Shown piece by piece: positions 42,745-51,689 of a stretch of DNA of 64,000 bases. Both the position numbers and the translations under genes were made by a program. The notes under the pieces are model-generated. The model was not told the origin of the DNA. It saw nothing but the letters and a program-made list of their open reading frames with translations, and did no database searches. This DNA comes from Paenibacillus_G elgii_A (lineage in GTDB: Bacteria; Bacillota; Bacilli; Paenibacillales; NBRC-103111): assembly GCA_042219835.1 (NCBI GenBank), contig JBHJMN010000024.1:24308-88307 (forward strand), given 5' to 3'. Positions within the stretch are counted from its first letter, which is position 1. Each line of letters opens with the position of its first letter.

Positions 42745-43503
42745 TCAGGAGCCTGCGGTGATTTTCGCAGCGGTATAATCGCGAATCGTTTCGGGGATGT
42801 ACCTCAAGGAAGAGAGCGTGAAATAGGCGCCGGAAGGTTCTACATCCACTTCGACCTGATTATAGGCCCATTCCAGCTCCACGGGCATGAAGATGGCGTG
42901 AATACCCGCCTTGAGCGCCGGGATAATATCGGTGCGCGGCGAATTGCCGATCATCCAGGTGTTGTCCCGGTCGAATTTTTTCGTGCGGATGAGTTCGTCG
43001 AGGTACTCGGCGTTTTTATGACGCGTGATATAGATCCGGTTGCCGAAGAACCGTTCCAACCCCGCTTCTTTTACCTTGCGCATCTGAACCGTCGGGTCTC
43101 CTCCGGTGTACAAGTGAAGCGTATGTCCGTCTTCTTGCAGCATGCGGAGCGTCTCTTCCATATATGGATACGGCTCGATGCTGTGACCGTAGACGGAAGC
43201 GCCGAGCTCGATCAGCCGTCTGACTTCCGCTTCATTTTTGGATCGTCCGGTCAAATCGGCATAATATTCGTACGTATCAACGAACGATTGGGGGAAGAAG
43301 TCCGGCACAAAGCCGCTGACAAGCACCCGCTCCAAATCGATTTCCGTTTGTTTTTTCTTAATTTCCGCGATGGACAGGTGGTAGCCGTGAAACCACGCTT
43401 CCATTTGGTCTGCGAATTGGTCGATCACCATGTCGAAAAATTTGTTGCAATACAGAAGCGTATCGTCCATATCAAACAGAATCGTCTGCTGCATTTTGGT
43501 CAT
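42745..43503 (-). CDS. HAD-superfamily hydrolase
   Basis: 252 residues. Motif I is ILFDMDDTLLY (DxDxT), motif II LYTGGDPT, motif III Lys region VKEAGLERFF, motif IV MIGNSPRTDIIPALKAG. Subfamily IA with a helical cap. It could be a phosphatase of a small phosphorylated metabolite; the substrate is unknown. AGGAG lies 8 nt upstream of the ATG. A single-gene unit between sqhC and the bactofilin pair, on the same strand. Confidence 0.88.
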   Translation of the reverse strand: MTKMQQTILFDMDDTLLYCNKFFDMVIDQFADQMEAWFHGYHLSIAEIKKKQTEIDLERVLVSGFVPDFFPQSFVDTYEYYADLTGRSKNEAEVRRLIELGASVYGHSIEPYPYMEETLRMLQEDGHTLHLYTGGDPTVQMRKVKEAGLERFFGNRIYITRHKNAEYLDELIRTKKFDRDNTWMIGNSPRTDIIPALKAGIHAIFMPVELEWAYNQVEVDVEPSGAYFTLSSLRYIPETIRDYTAAKITAGS

Positions 43504-43623
43504 AGCGATTTCTCCTACTCTCTCTAAGCTTTTTGTTGTTTTTTTGAATGCCTTTTTTCTCGCAGGCCGGACGCAGCCTTAAGCAAGGCAATCCACCTCA
43601 ATAACAAAAAGCTTTTCTCTTCA

Positions 43624-44025
43624 TTATAGCACGGCTATCATGAGAGACGCATCCTCCTGCGGCGTTTGGCCCATCTCGCTCTGGCCTTGGAATACGGCCC
43701 CGGGCTCGATAATTAGCGTAGCGGCGCGAACGGTGCCGACCAAGCGGCCGGTCGGAGTAATGCGGACGATGCCCTCCGCCTCTACGCGCCCGTCCAGCCT
43801 TCCGGCAATGACAACGTCGCGGGCGCGCAGATCGGTGGAGCGGACGATCCCTTTCTCTCCAACCGCCACCTCGCCTGCGGCTTGAAGTATGCCTTGAAAC
43901 TCGCCTTCGATTCGCACGTCGGCTTCTGAGCGGAACGCTCCTTCGAGAACGCTTCCCTCGCCGATCAGCGAGACGGAGCGCCCGGAACGCGAAGACCGGC
44001 TTCGCCAACCGTTCATTCGAAACAT
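43624..44025 (-). CDS. Bactofilin (polymer-forming cytoskeletal protein)
   Basis: 133 residues with a central right-handed beta-helix of short repeats (LIGEGSVLEGAFRSEADVRI, EGEFQGILQAAGEVAVGEKG, ADVVIAGRLDGRV-like, TPTGRLVGTVRAATLII), the bactofilin domain. These proteins polymerise without nucleotide and scaffold cell-wall enzymes. The gene starts within the stop codon of an M23 peptidase gene (TGATG), so the two are translationally coupled; bactofilin/M23 partnerships shape the wall in several bacteria. SD AAGGAGAGG lies 8 nt upstream. Confidence 0.88.
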   Translation of the reverse strand: MFRMNGWRSRSSRSGRSVSLIGEGSVLEGAFRSEADVRIEGEFQGILQAAGEVAVGEKGIVRSTDLRARDVVIAGRLDGRVEAEGIVRITPTGRLVGTVRAATLIIEPGAVFQGQSEMGQTPQEDASLMIAVL

Positions 44026-45035
44026 CACTTGTTCCTCTCCTTTTTTCGATTATCACATGGCATATAGGGGGCAGGATCGGTGCTTTTACCGCTAAGCAGC
44101 ACCTCATAGTGAAGGTGGGGTCCAGTGCTGCGGCCGGTTGTCCCCAGTTGACCGATCGCCTGTCCTTTATCGACCGGATCGCCCCGATCCACCTGCGCGC
44201 TGTTCAGATGCATGTACCACGTCCGCAGCCCTTTGTCGTGCTCGATCACGATGTTATGCCCGTGCAGCTTGTCATAGCCGGCCGAGTGGACGACGCCGTC
44301 CGCGACCGCATAAACCGGATCGCCCAGCTTGCCCGCAATGTCGATGCCGCGATGGAAGCTGAGCTTTTTCGTAAACGGGTCTTTACGGTATCCGTAAGGG
44401 GAGGTAACGACTTTGGATAATGTAGGCCATATATCGGGCGTGCGCTGCTGCCGCTCCTGCATCTCCTGAAGCTGCCGCTTCGTTTGGCCGAGCCGGGAGG
44501 CGAGCTCCTTCATCTCGGCGTGCAGCGACGCGTAACGGGCTCCCGTCGCCTCGGCCAGCTCCTGCGTCTGCTCCTCGGTTACGGGGAACGCCTCGCCGCC
44601 CATCCCCCCATCACCGGCAGAAACGGCTGAGGATACCGGCTGTCCGTCGGCTTTCCGGCGCTTGATGTTATCGGGAACCAGCTTATGCAAATCCTGCTCG
44701 AGCCGCTGCATCCGCTCCATTTGGCTCCGGACTTCCGCGGCTTGCTTCGAGAGCGCATAAATATCGTTTTGCAGCTGTTCGATGGCCGCGTTTTTCCGAT
44801 GTAAATCTTGCTCCAGCTGCGCTGCCCGCCCCTTCATCTCCACCGATTTCAGCGAAATGGACACGGTGGAGTGCAGGCTGCGAACAGACAGAACGCAGGT
44901 CGTCCCGAGCAGCAGCAGCATAAGAGAGGCTGCGCACCATAGGGCGGCGCGGGGCAGCTTGAGACGTACCACGCTTCTGTTCGCCTCGGGAATGATAACG
45001 AACGTCAGCTTGCTTTGAAACCACGTGAACTTCAT
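44025..45035 (-). CDS. M23 (LytM) family metallopeptidase with coiled coil
   Basis: 336 residues. One TM helix (ALWCAASLMLLLLGTTCVL, residues 31-49), a long coiled coil (~62-120 and 165-198), and a C-terminal M23 domain with zinc ligands His228 and Asp232 (FHRGIDIAG) and the HxH motif His307/His309 (GPHLHYEV). It is probably a membrane-anchored murein endopeptidase facing the cell wall. Coupled to the bactofilin gene, which suggests the bactofilin positions it. AAAGGAG precedes the ATG. Confidence 0.92.
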   Translation of the reverse strand: MKFTWFQSKLTFVIIPEANRSVVRLKLPRAALWCAASLMLLLLGTTCVLSVRSLHSTVSISLKSVEMKGRAAQLEQDLHRKNAAIEQLQNDIYALSKQAAEVRSQMERMQRLEQDLHKLVPDNIKRRKADGQPVSSAVSAGDGGMGGEAFPVTEEQTQELAEATGARYASLHAEMKELASRLGQTKRQLQEMQERQQRTPDIWPTLSKVVTSPYGYRKDPFTKKLSFHRGIDIAGKLGDPVYAVADGVVHSAGYDKLHGHNIVIEHDKGLRTWYMHLNSAQVDRGDPVDKGQAIGQLGTTGRSTGPHLHYEVLLSGKSTDPAPYMPCDNRKKERNK

Positions 45036-45161
45036 GACGGCTCCTTTCGGTGGATCTGCCTCGGTCCGAAACGGTTATTTGGCGAGGCTGGTCTAGAAAA
45101 GTCCTTCTTTCTCATACACATACCTAATAGAACAGATTTTGTGTATGATGGAGGGATTCAT

Positions 45162-45545
45162 TTGTCATTTTTACATACAACCCAGATGGACCTGCTGGAG
45201 CGTCTGACGCTTCATCTGAAGCAGGATATCGCTCTGCAGGCCGAAGACTTTAAGAGCGGAGCAGGCGTGCTGAATCAGGTCGGTAAACGGTTTATCCGGA
45301 TGGATGAACGCTATTTCGTACCCGCCTCGATGCAGGAAATCGTCCTTTTTGATATCCGGAAGAAGGAGGCGGGCTCCCGCGTAAACGTCCGGACAACGTA
45401 TGCCGGCACATTTGAGGCGGTTCTGCTCTGCACCGGGGCCGATTTTGTCGAGCTGCTCGTAAACCGGGCCGAAGAAGAAGAGGAACTGGTCATTCTCATC
45501 CCCTTCAGCCGGATCGTTGGGATCGAGCGTACCAGAAGGTCATGA
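45162..45545 (+). CDS. Hypothetical protein, possibly DUF2642-like
   Basis: 127 residues. An N-terminal helical part (MDLLERLTLHLKQDIALQAE) precedes a small beta-barrel-like region (EAGSRVNVRTTYAGTFEAVL, then GADFVELLVNRAEEEEELVI and IPFSRIVGIERT) reminiscent of Sm-like/DUF2642 proteins of spore formers. The TTG start has GGAGGG 6 nt upstream; the frame is open further upstream but overlaps the divergent M23 gene. Its end overlaps the convergent germination gene by 6 nt. Confidence 0.65.
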   Translation: MSFLHTTQMDLLERLTLHLKQDIALQAEDFKSGAGVLNQVGKRFIRMDERYFVPASMQEIVLFDIRKKEAGSRVNVRTTYAGTFEAVLLCTGADFVELLVNRAEEEEELVILIPFSRIVGIERTRRS

Positions 45546-46973
45546 CGTCTGCTCCGAATTGGGGGAACTCCTCGCTGCAAGGTCCTTGGCTTTCCGCATC
45601 TCCATGTGCGTAACGAACAGCAATAACGCAAGGACGAGTGCATAGCCGAAGCCGGCCAGCTTGCCGATGAGCGCATAGCTCCGGCTGGAAATAAGGCCCG
45701 CGCCGACGAAAACAAATCCGAGGGCGAGCAGCACATTCCCGGCCCGCAGCCAGGTACGGCCTGATATCGCGCCCAGACGCGAGCCGAACCGTTTCCCCGG
45801 GTGGCGATTTTCCCCTTTGGACTCATCGTCCCGGTGATGTCCCTGACTTTTCCCCGAAGAAGATCCCTCCCCATAGTGCTCGGGGCTTCGTTTCGGGAAT
45901 CTTCGCATGAGCAGCAGCAGCGCCGCCAGCAGCGCCGGCTGATAGCTGAGCACTAACACGGGCGAACTGAAATTGCCGAAGCTGAATACCTCCGGCGTGC
46001 TCTTGAAAGCGAGAATCGTGGTCAGCAGCAAAAACAGGCTGACCGGGGAATTGATAAGCGTGTAGTCCCTTTGGCGGATCAGGCTGGTGATCCCGATCAG
46101 GAAGGCGAGATAGATGAAGATAATCTTGTCGACGATGATCGGGAACCAGATGCTCAGAATAAGCAAATCCATCCGGTCCAAAAAGTCTGTAATTTGAATG
46201 TGCTGCACCAAGCTGTAATCCGGGTAAATCAGGTTGCCGGGAATGTTCGGCCCGAGGACGACCACTTCCATAAGGAGGAGAAGCGACAGCAGCGCCGTAG
46301 CCATCAGAGAACCGTGCCGAAGGGCGGAGTGAATCTGTCTGGAATTCCAGATCATATGCAAAAACGCCCCCACAATGATGATATCCCCATACCAGCCGAT
46401 ACTGAGAAGGCCTGCATATCCGAGCTGCTTAGGCGGGGTCGTCAGGATCGGCTGCAGTAAACGGAAGCTCATTTCGTTGGACAACAGGAACGGCAGCATT
46501 AACGTGAGCGCGAAGAACACGGGAAAAAACAAATCGTTGACCCGGGAAATCACTTCGGCACTGGTTCGGCCGTAAAACATAAGCATGACGACGAGGAGCA
46601 GAACGAGCATTTCCTCGGGGGTGTTCTGGAGAAGAAGCGTGCCGATGAATTTGCCCAACATCCGCAGATCGCGCAGCAGGATGAACCATAGATGGATCAG
46701 CAGCACCACGTTCGCGAGCAGGCCAAACCAGCGGCCAAACAAAATAAAGTTGATCTCGAAAAGATGCTTTCCCGGAAGCCGCATACTGAGCTGTGTAAAC
46801 ACGTATGCGATGAAAAGGATATAAACGGTGGGCAGCAAGTAGACGAACCAGGTATCCATATGCGCGATCCGGACCAGATCGTGCTGGATGCTAAGCAGCC
46901 CGCCGCCGATTAGCAGCGATCCCACCAGCCAGGCGAGTTGTCTTTGGTTTATGACTTGCGTGTTGACAGGCAT
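45540..46973 (-). CDS. GerAB/ArcD/ProY-family germinant receptor B subunit with C-terminal extension
   Basis: 477 residues. Residues 1-360 have ten TM helices of the APC-like GerAB family, the germinant-binding subunit of spore germination receptors. The C-terminus is unusual: a hydrophilic His/Ser/Gly-rich linker (~362-400: GEGSSSGKSQGHHRDDESKG) followed by two more TM helices. Family members are usually about 365 residues. Fourth gene of the ger operon. Confidence 0.9.
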   Translation of the reverse strand: MPVNTQVINQRQLAWLVGSLLIGGGLLSIQHDLVRIAHMDTWFVYLLPTVYILFIAYVFTQLSMRLPGKHLFEINFILFGRWFGLLANVVLLIHLWFILLRDLRMLGKFIGTLLLQNTPEEMLVLLLVVMLMFYGRTSAEVISRVNDLFFPVFFALTLMLPFLLSNEMSFRLLQPILTTPPKQLGYAGLLSIGWYGDIIIVGAFLHMIWNSRQIHSALRHGSLMATALLSLLLLMEVVVLGPNIPGNLIYPDYSLVQHIQITDFLDRMDLLILSIWFPIIVDKIIFIYLAFLIGITSLIRQRDYTLINSPVSLFLLLTTILAFKSTPEVFSFGNFSSPVLVLSYQPALLAALLLLMRRFPKRSPEHYGEGSSSGKSQGHHRDDESKGENRHPGKRFGSRLGAISGRTWLRAGNVLLALGFVFVGAGLISSRSYALIGKLAGFGYALVLALLLFVTHMEMRKAKDLAARSSPNSEQTS

Positions 46974-47003
46974 GCGTTCACCCGCTTTCCTCCATCGCTT
47001 CGT

Positions 47004-47237
47004 TTACTGAGGATGGATAATTGAGAAAACCCACGGCGATACCCAATCGATAAAAAAACGTGTCGGCATCGGGGGCGGATAGCCGGACGCCACACAGAGA
47101 AAGAGACCCAGCGTCACAAGCGTAATGAATGTGTACAGCCACGCTGTTGCCTTCGGCTGTCTCGCCCAATGCTTCATGTTCAAAAATAAATGAAACGCCA
47201 TCAGCACCATGAACCAGACGAGAAACTGGGAATTCAT
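47004..47237 (-). CDS. Small two-TM protein in the ger operon (germination D-subunit-like)
   Basis: 77 residues with two TM helices (NSQFLVWFMVLMAFHLFLNM and AWLYTFITLVTLGLFLCV) and a C-terminal amphipathic part (FFIDWVSPWVFSIIHPQ). It overlaps the gerC stop by ATGA and precedes gerB. Small 2-TM D genes occur in some ger operons of Bacillus and modulate germination; this one matches in size, topology and position, though I cannot show sequence homology. Confidence 0.75.
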   Translation of the reverse strand: MNSQFLVWFMVLMAFHLFLNMKHWARQPKATAWLYTFITLVTLGLFLCVASGYPPPMPTRFFIDWVSPWVFSIIHPQ

Positions 47238-48415
47238 CGGGCAGGCTCCGCTTTCGTCACGTTTTCGTAAATCAGACCCGTTTCCGTGAGCACGCTTTTT
47301 ACCTCTATGCGGAAATCGGCGTCCTTCATCCCGGCCGGCCAGCGCGATGCGTACTCCTTCTCCCAAAGCCCCGGATGCTCCCGCCACAAATACGCTCCGA
47401 ATTGTGCGGAATCGGTGTCATTGGCGATCATTTTGCGGATCGTTTTCCGCATCGCTTGTTCGATGTAAATGTTCATCGCTTCCTCCACTTTTTGGACCTT
47501 GCCGGTTTGACTGAGGTCGTACATGCCCAAGCTTTCGGTTACTTTGGCCTTGGCTTCCGTGCGGATGTCAAATCGAAGCTTCCCGCTTACTGTATGGGCC
47601 CGAATCTGGCTTTTCGAATCGAAGATGCTCAGCGTAATCGTATACCGGTCGTCGATTTTTACGGTAGCGGTCGACTGTACGCGCATGCTTTTCAGCCAGG
47701 CGAGCCCGCTTGCCTCATCATTCTCGAACACGCCGGTCATTTTGTCTTTGCGAAATTGCGCATAGCCGAGGAACTCGATTTCCTTCGATTTCTTCGCATT
47801 TTTGGAGGTTTTCTCCGTTTCTTTCACGCCCATGTAGGCCGTTACGGCATCGCTGCCGGGGCTGCTGAGCGCAAGGGCGACCTGCTTCATGTTGATATGG
47901 ATGACGTTCCGGGCCTTCACAAGCTCCCGGATCGCTTCCGACGGGAAGCGTTCGAACTGCGGCGTTGCCTGCAGCAGCTCATAAGCTTTTCCTTTGGTGA
48001 CGACCATATAAATCGTCATCCGGCTTTCCGGAGAGCGAGGCGTCGTATCGAAGATGTTCCGGATCCCCCGTTTGGCAAAATCCTCGCCGATCAACAACGT
48101 TCTGCGGTGCGCGAAAAACATGCGGCGGGACATCCGCCGCTGCAGCCGGGCCTGTGCCTCCCGAAACGTGGTGCCGACTTCGGAATCGATGTAGTAGCTC
48201 TTGGTCCCAGCCGTTCCGCCTCCGCCTCCAGAGGCTCCGCCCATATTGCCGGGGAGCGGCATCATTACGCTGTACCGGATTTTGCCGTCTTGCTCTACAT
48301 CCACCGCGGTCGTCAAAATAAAGGCAGTATCGTTGATTTCCACCCGGTCCCAGCACCCGGTCAGGCAGAGCAGGGAGAGCAGCACGAGGGATAGGCGGGT
48401 CCGGCGCAAGTTCAT
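47234..48415 (-). CDS. Ger(x)C-family germinant receptor lipoprotein (C subunit)
   Basis: 393 residues. Lipoprotein signal ending LCLTGC, then the GerC family start WDRVEINDTAFILTTAVDVE and later YMVVTKGKAYELLQATP. GerC is anchored on the outer face of the spore inner membrane and is essential for receptor function. A Gly-rich stretch (GGASGGGGGTAGT) near residue 57 is a local insertion. SD AAAGGAG precedes the ATG, which overlaps the gerA stop (ATGA). Confidence 0.93.
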   Translation of the reverse strand: MNLRRTRLSLVLLSLLCLTGCWDRVEINDTAFILTTAVDVEQDGKIRYSVMMPLPGNMGGASGGGGGTAGTKSYYIDSEVGTTFREAQARLQRRMSRRMFFAHRRTLLIGEDFAKRGIRNIFDTTPRSPESRMTIYMVVTKGKAYELLQATPQFERFPSEAIRELVKARNVIHINMKQVALALSSPGSDAVTAYMGVKETEKTSKNAKKSKEIEFLGYAQFRKDKMTGVFENDEASGLAWLKSMRVQSTATVKIDDRYTITLSIFDSKSQIRAHTVSGKLRFDIRTEAKAKVTESLGMYDLSQTGKVQKVEEAMNIYIEQAMRKTIRKMIANDTDSAQFGAYLWREHPGLWEKEYASRWPAGMKDADFRIEVKSVLTETGLIYENVTKAEPAR

Positions 48416-50040
48416 TCTACAGGCTCCTTTCCTTCCTCTATCGCATGGTCGATGGTTTTGCCCCGCTGGCCGGATTGCTCCGTAATTTCCTGCGGCAGCG
48501 TATCGTCTAACCTCTTGCTGTCCTGCAGGGGCATAAAGGAAGGACGGTTTCCCATCGCCCACCAAGGCGAGCGGAAGAGAATATCCTTCAGATCGCCGGA
48601 GGATAGCGGCCCGATCGGCGATAAGTAAGGAATGCCGAAGGAGCGGAGGTTGGCCAGATGCCCCATGATCAGCATGATCATAATCAAGATGCCGTATATC
48701 CCGAACAGCGAAGCGGCGATCAGGATCGGAAACCGCAGCATCCGGATCGCGATCGCTCCGTTAAACCGCGGGATCGTGAATGAGGCGATCCCGGTGAGCG
48801 ATACGACGATCACCATCGGCGCAGATACGATGCCTGCCTGCACCGCCGACTGTCCGACAACGAGCGCGCCCAGAATACTGACCGCCGACCCGATCGCTTT
48901 AGGCAGCCGGATGCCCGCTTCCCTGAGCGCCTCGAAGGTCACTTCCATGATCAGCGCTTCGACGACGGCCGGGAACGGGATCGCTTCCCGGGCGGCGGCG
49001 ACCGACAGCAGCAGAGACGTAGGGAGCAAGTCCTGATGGTAGGTTGTAATAGCAACGTATAAGGCCGGCGTCAGCAGCGACAGCACCATGAACGTATACC
49101 GCAGCCAGCGGATCAGCGTGGCCACCTGATACCGTTCGTAATAATCTTCGCTGGCCTGCATAATTTCGGCGAAGACGAACGGCACGATGAGCGTAAACGG
49201 CGTCCCGTCCACCATAATGCCGACGCGTCCTTGCAGCAGGGCGGCCGCGACGACATCCGGCCGTTCGGTATATTGAAGCTGCGGAAAGGGCGAATACGTC
49301 GAATCTTGAATGAATTCTTCGATGTAGCCCGATTCCAGTACGGCATCGATGTTTATTTTTTCGAGACGTTTGACCACTTCATGGACGACGCTCGGGTCCG
49401 CCAGATCGTCCAGATAAGTAACGACGACATTGGTGTTGGTTTCCCTGCCGAGCGTCATCGGTTTCATTTTTAAATGCGGCGTTTTCAGCTTGCGGCGGAT
49501 CATGGACGTGTTCGTCCGGATATTTTCTACGAACCCCTCGCGGGGGCCGCGTACGACCGACTCGGTATCGGGCTCGTTGATGGACCTTTTTTCCATCCCC
49601 CGCATGCCGAGCAGCAGCGCCTTGTTGTTGCGCTCAACGATCAGTCCCGTATCGCCGCCGAGTACGGAAAGCAGCATATCCGCATAATTGTCCGCCTTCT
49701 GAATCTGGGAGACGGGCAGCGTCATATCGGAGATGTTGTCGATCAGCTCCTCCCCGCCCTCCAGAATCATCAGCGACTTCATCGTCTCGTTCACCAGCTC
49801 CGTCTTGGCCATGCCGTCGACAAAAAACAAAATCGCGGGCAAGCTTTGCTCGATGCGGAACTCGCGAATGACGAAATCGGAGCAGTCCTTGAACAGATCC
49901 TCCAAATAACTTTTGTTTTCTTCGACGCTCATGAAGACAGGCACGGAGCGCAGCTCGTCGATAAAACGGTATTCCGCTTTCCGCAGCGGGTGTTCTGGGG
50001 CGTCCTGTCCTTTTTTCCTGCGGTTTTTCGGATGGCTCAT
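48412..50040 (-). CDS. GerA-family spore germination protein (A subunit)
   Basis: 542 residues. The N-terminal soluble domain has the YLEDLFKDCSDFVIREFRIE start of GerA_spore proteins; a central region (RGPREGFVENIRTNTSMIRRK) and five or six TM helices follow (TFMVLSLLTPALYVAITTY, PFPAVVEALIMEVTFEALRE). GerA assembles with GerB and GerC as a germinant receptor and probable ion channel. First gene of gerA-gerC-D-gerB, all overlapping or nearly so. SD AAGGAGTG precedes the ATG. Expression would be expected in the forespore under sigma-G (family knowledge). Confidence 0.93.
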   Translation of the reverse strand: MSHPKNRRKKGQDAPEHPLRKAEYRFIDELRSVPVFMSVEENKSYLEDLFKDCSDFVIREFRIEQSLPAILFFVDGMAKTELVNETMKSLMILEGGEELIDNISDMTLPVSQIQKADNYADMLLSVLGGDTGLIVERNNKALLLGMRGMEKRSINEPDTESVVRGPREGFVENIRTNTSMIRRKLKTPHLKMKPMTLGRETNTNVVVTYLDDLADPSVVHEVVKRLEKINIDAVLESGYIEEFIQDSTYSPFPQLQYTERPDVVAAALLQGRVGIMVDGTPFTLIVPFVFAEIMQASEDYYERYQVATLIRWLRYTFMVLSLLTPALYVAITTYHQDLLPTSLLLSVAAAREAIPFPAVVEALIMEVTFEALREAGIRLPKAIGSAVSILGALVVGQSAVQAGIVSAPMVIVVSLTGIASFTIPRFNGAIAIRMLRFPILIAASLFGIYGILIMIMLIMGHLANLRSFGIPYLSPIGPLSSGDLKDILFRSPWWAMGNRPSFMPLQDSKRLDDTLPQEITEQSGQRGKTIDHAIEEGKEPVE

Positions 50041-50230
50041 GACACTCCTTCCTGCCCGCGGCATCATATCCAAGCATTGCCGGAGCGTGTCTTGTATATT
50101 TTCCACCATTTGCGAAATTTTATGACAAGCCGTTGAGTTCCTGTGCCATAATGAGGAATAGCCATACGGGCGGAGGTAAAAGCTAGAACAGATCGGCAAG
50201 CACCTGCTGTTTCAAAGGAGGAATGACGAC

Positions 50231-51661
50231 GTGCTGTGGCTCGTCATCGCACTGACCTTATTCATCATTCAGATTCTCACAATTTTGGTCGGGGAGTTTC
50301 GCCGCCCGGCCAAGGCGATGGCGTGGCTTTTCATCTTGTTTCTCATTCCGGTCATCGGCTTTGTGATGTATTATTTTTTGGCCAAAGAATATACGCAGCG
50401 GAAAAAAGTGAAGCGTAACGGGCTGCGGCTCGTAAACGATATCCGGCATCTCGGCAAAAAGCAGCATTCAGCGGATTTTCAACCCGAAGAAGACCGGCTG
50501 CGGGGCTGGCGGCACGAGCCCAGACTGTTCTCGCTGCTCAATAACATTCCCGGGGCTCTCATTACGATGCATAACGAGGTGCGGGTGCTGACCGATGCTG
50601 CCGCGGCGTATCCGGCGATGCTTGCTGCCATGGAGCAGGCGAAGAGGCATATTCATTTTGAGTTCTACACCATTCGTAACGACGGCATCGGCCGTCAGTT
50701 CCATGAGCTGCTGATCCGCAAGGCGCAGGAAGGCGTGAAGGTGCGCTGCATCTTCGACGGCATCGGCAGCTACCAGCTCGATAGCCGGTTCGTGCAAGAG
50801 CTGAAGCAGGCCGGGTGCGAGGTGTACTTCTTTTTGCCGGCGGTGATTGCTTTTTTCGACAAGCGGATGAATTACCGGAATCATCGCAAAATCGTCGTCA
50901 TTGACGGGGTCCGCGGCTTTCTCGGCGGAATCAACATCGGAGACGAATACCTGGGGGCGAATCCCAGGCTGGGCTACTGGCGGGATACGCATTTGGAGCT
51001 GGAAGGCGACGCGGTGTATTCGCTGCAGTATACGTTTCTGACCGACTGGATGTTTGTGAGCGGAAAGCGGCTGGCGGATTCGGAATTTTTTCCCGAGCAC
51101 GATTGCGCAGGCCGCAAGCCCGTGCAGATTATTTCAAGCGGACCGGATGCGCATTGGGATGCCGTTCTGGAGATGTTTTTCGCATCGATCACGGCAGCCA
51201 AACGAAGAATTTACATTACCACTCCATACTTCATCCCCGATCCGAGCATTACCATGGGGCTGAAGACGGCGGCGATCAGCGGGGTAGACGTCCGGATCAT
51301 TTTCCCGCAAAAGGCGGATTCGCGCATCGTGAACTATGCTTCCCTGTCGTATCTGGAGGAGCTGATGCAGGCCGGAGTCCGCTTCTATGCTTATCAAAAA
51401 GGGTTTATCCACGCGAAGGTTCTCCTGATCGACAATCTGCTTGCTTCGGTCGGTTCCGCGAATATGGATATGCGCAGCTTTTATAATAATTTCGAGCTGA
51501 ACGCCGTCTTGTTCGACAAAGAGACGATTCACCGGCTGGAAACCGATTTTATTCTCGATTTGAAGGAAAGCCGCGAAGTCAAGCTGGGGGCGTTCGAGAA
51601 GCGCTCCCGCTGGCAGAAGGGCAAGGAAGTCATTGCGCGGCTCCTGTCGCCGCTTTTCTGA
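50231..51661 (+). CDS. cls: Cardiolipin synthase (phospholipase D type)
   Basis: 476 residues. Two N-terminal TM helices (LWLVIALTLFIIQILTILV, AMAWLFILFLIPVIGFVMYYF), then two PLD motifs: NHRKIVVIDGVRGFLGGIN and HAKVLLIDNLLASVGSAN (HxKx4D). It condenses two phosphatidylglycerol molecules to cardiolipin at the membrane. The GTG start has AAGGAGG 9 nt upstream. Divergent from the ger operon and convergent with the LigD-type polymerase gene, with 28 nt between stops. Confidence 0.95.
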   Translation: MLWLVIALTLFIIQILTILVGEFRRPAKAMAWLFILFLIPVIGFVMYYFLAKEYTQRKKVKRNGLRLVNDIRHLGKKQHSADFQPEEDRLRGWRHEPRLFSLLNNIPGALITMHNEVRVLTDAAAAYPAMLAAMEQAKRHIHFEFYTIRNDGIGRQFHELLIRKAQEGVKVRCIFDGIGSYQLDSRFVQELKQAGCEVYFFLPAVIAFFDKRMNYRNHRKIVVIDGVRGFLGGINIGDEYLGANPRLGYWRDTHLELEGDAVYSLQYTFLTDWMFVSGKRLADSEFFPEHDCAGRKPVQIISSGPDAHWDAVLEMFFASITAAKRRIYITTPYFIPDPSITMGLKTAAISGVDVRIIFPQKADSRIVNYASLSYLEELMQAGVRFYAYQKGFIHAKVLLIDNLLASVGSANMDMRSFYNNFELNAVLFDKETIHRLETDFILDLKESREVKLGAFEKRSRWQKGKEVIARLLSPLF

Positions 51662-51689
51662 CCAAGCGGCGCGGCGCCGGTTTCAAGGG

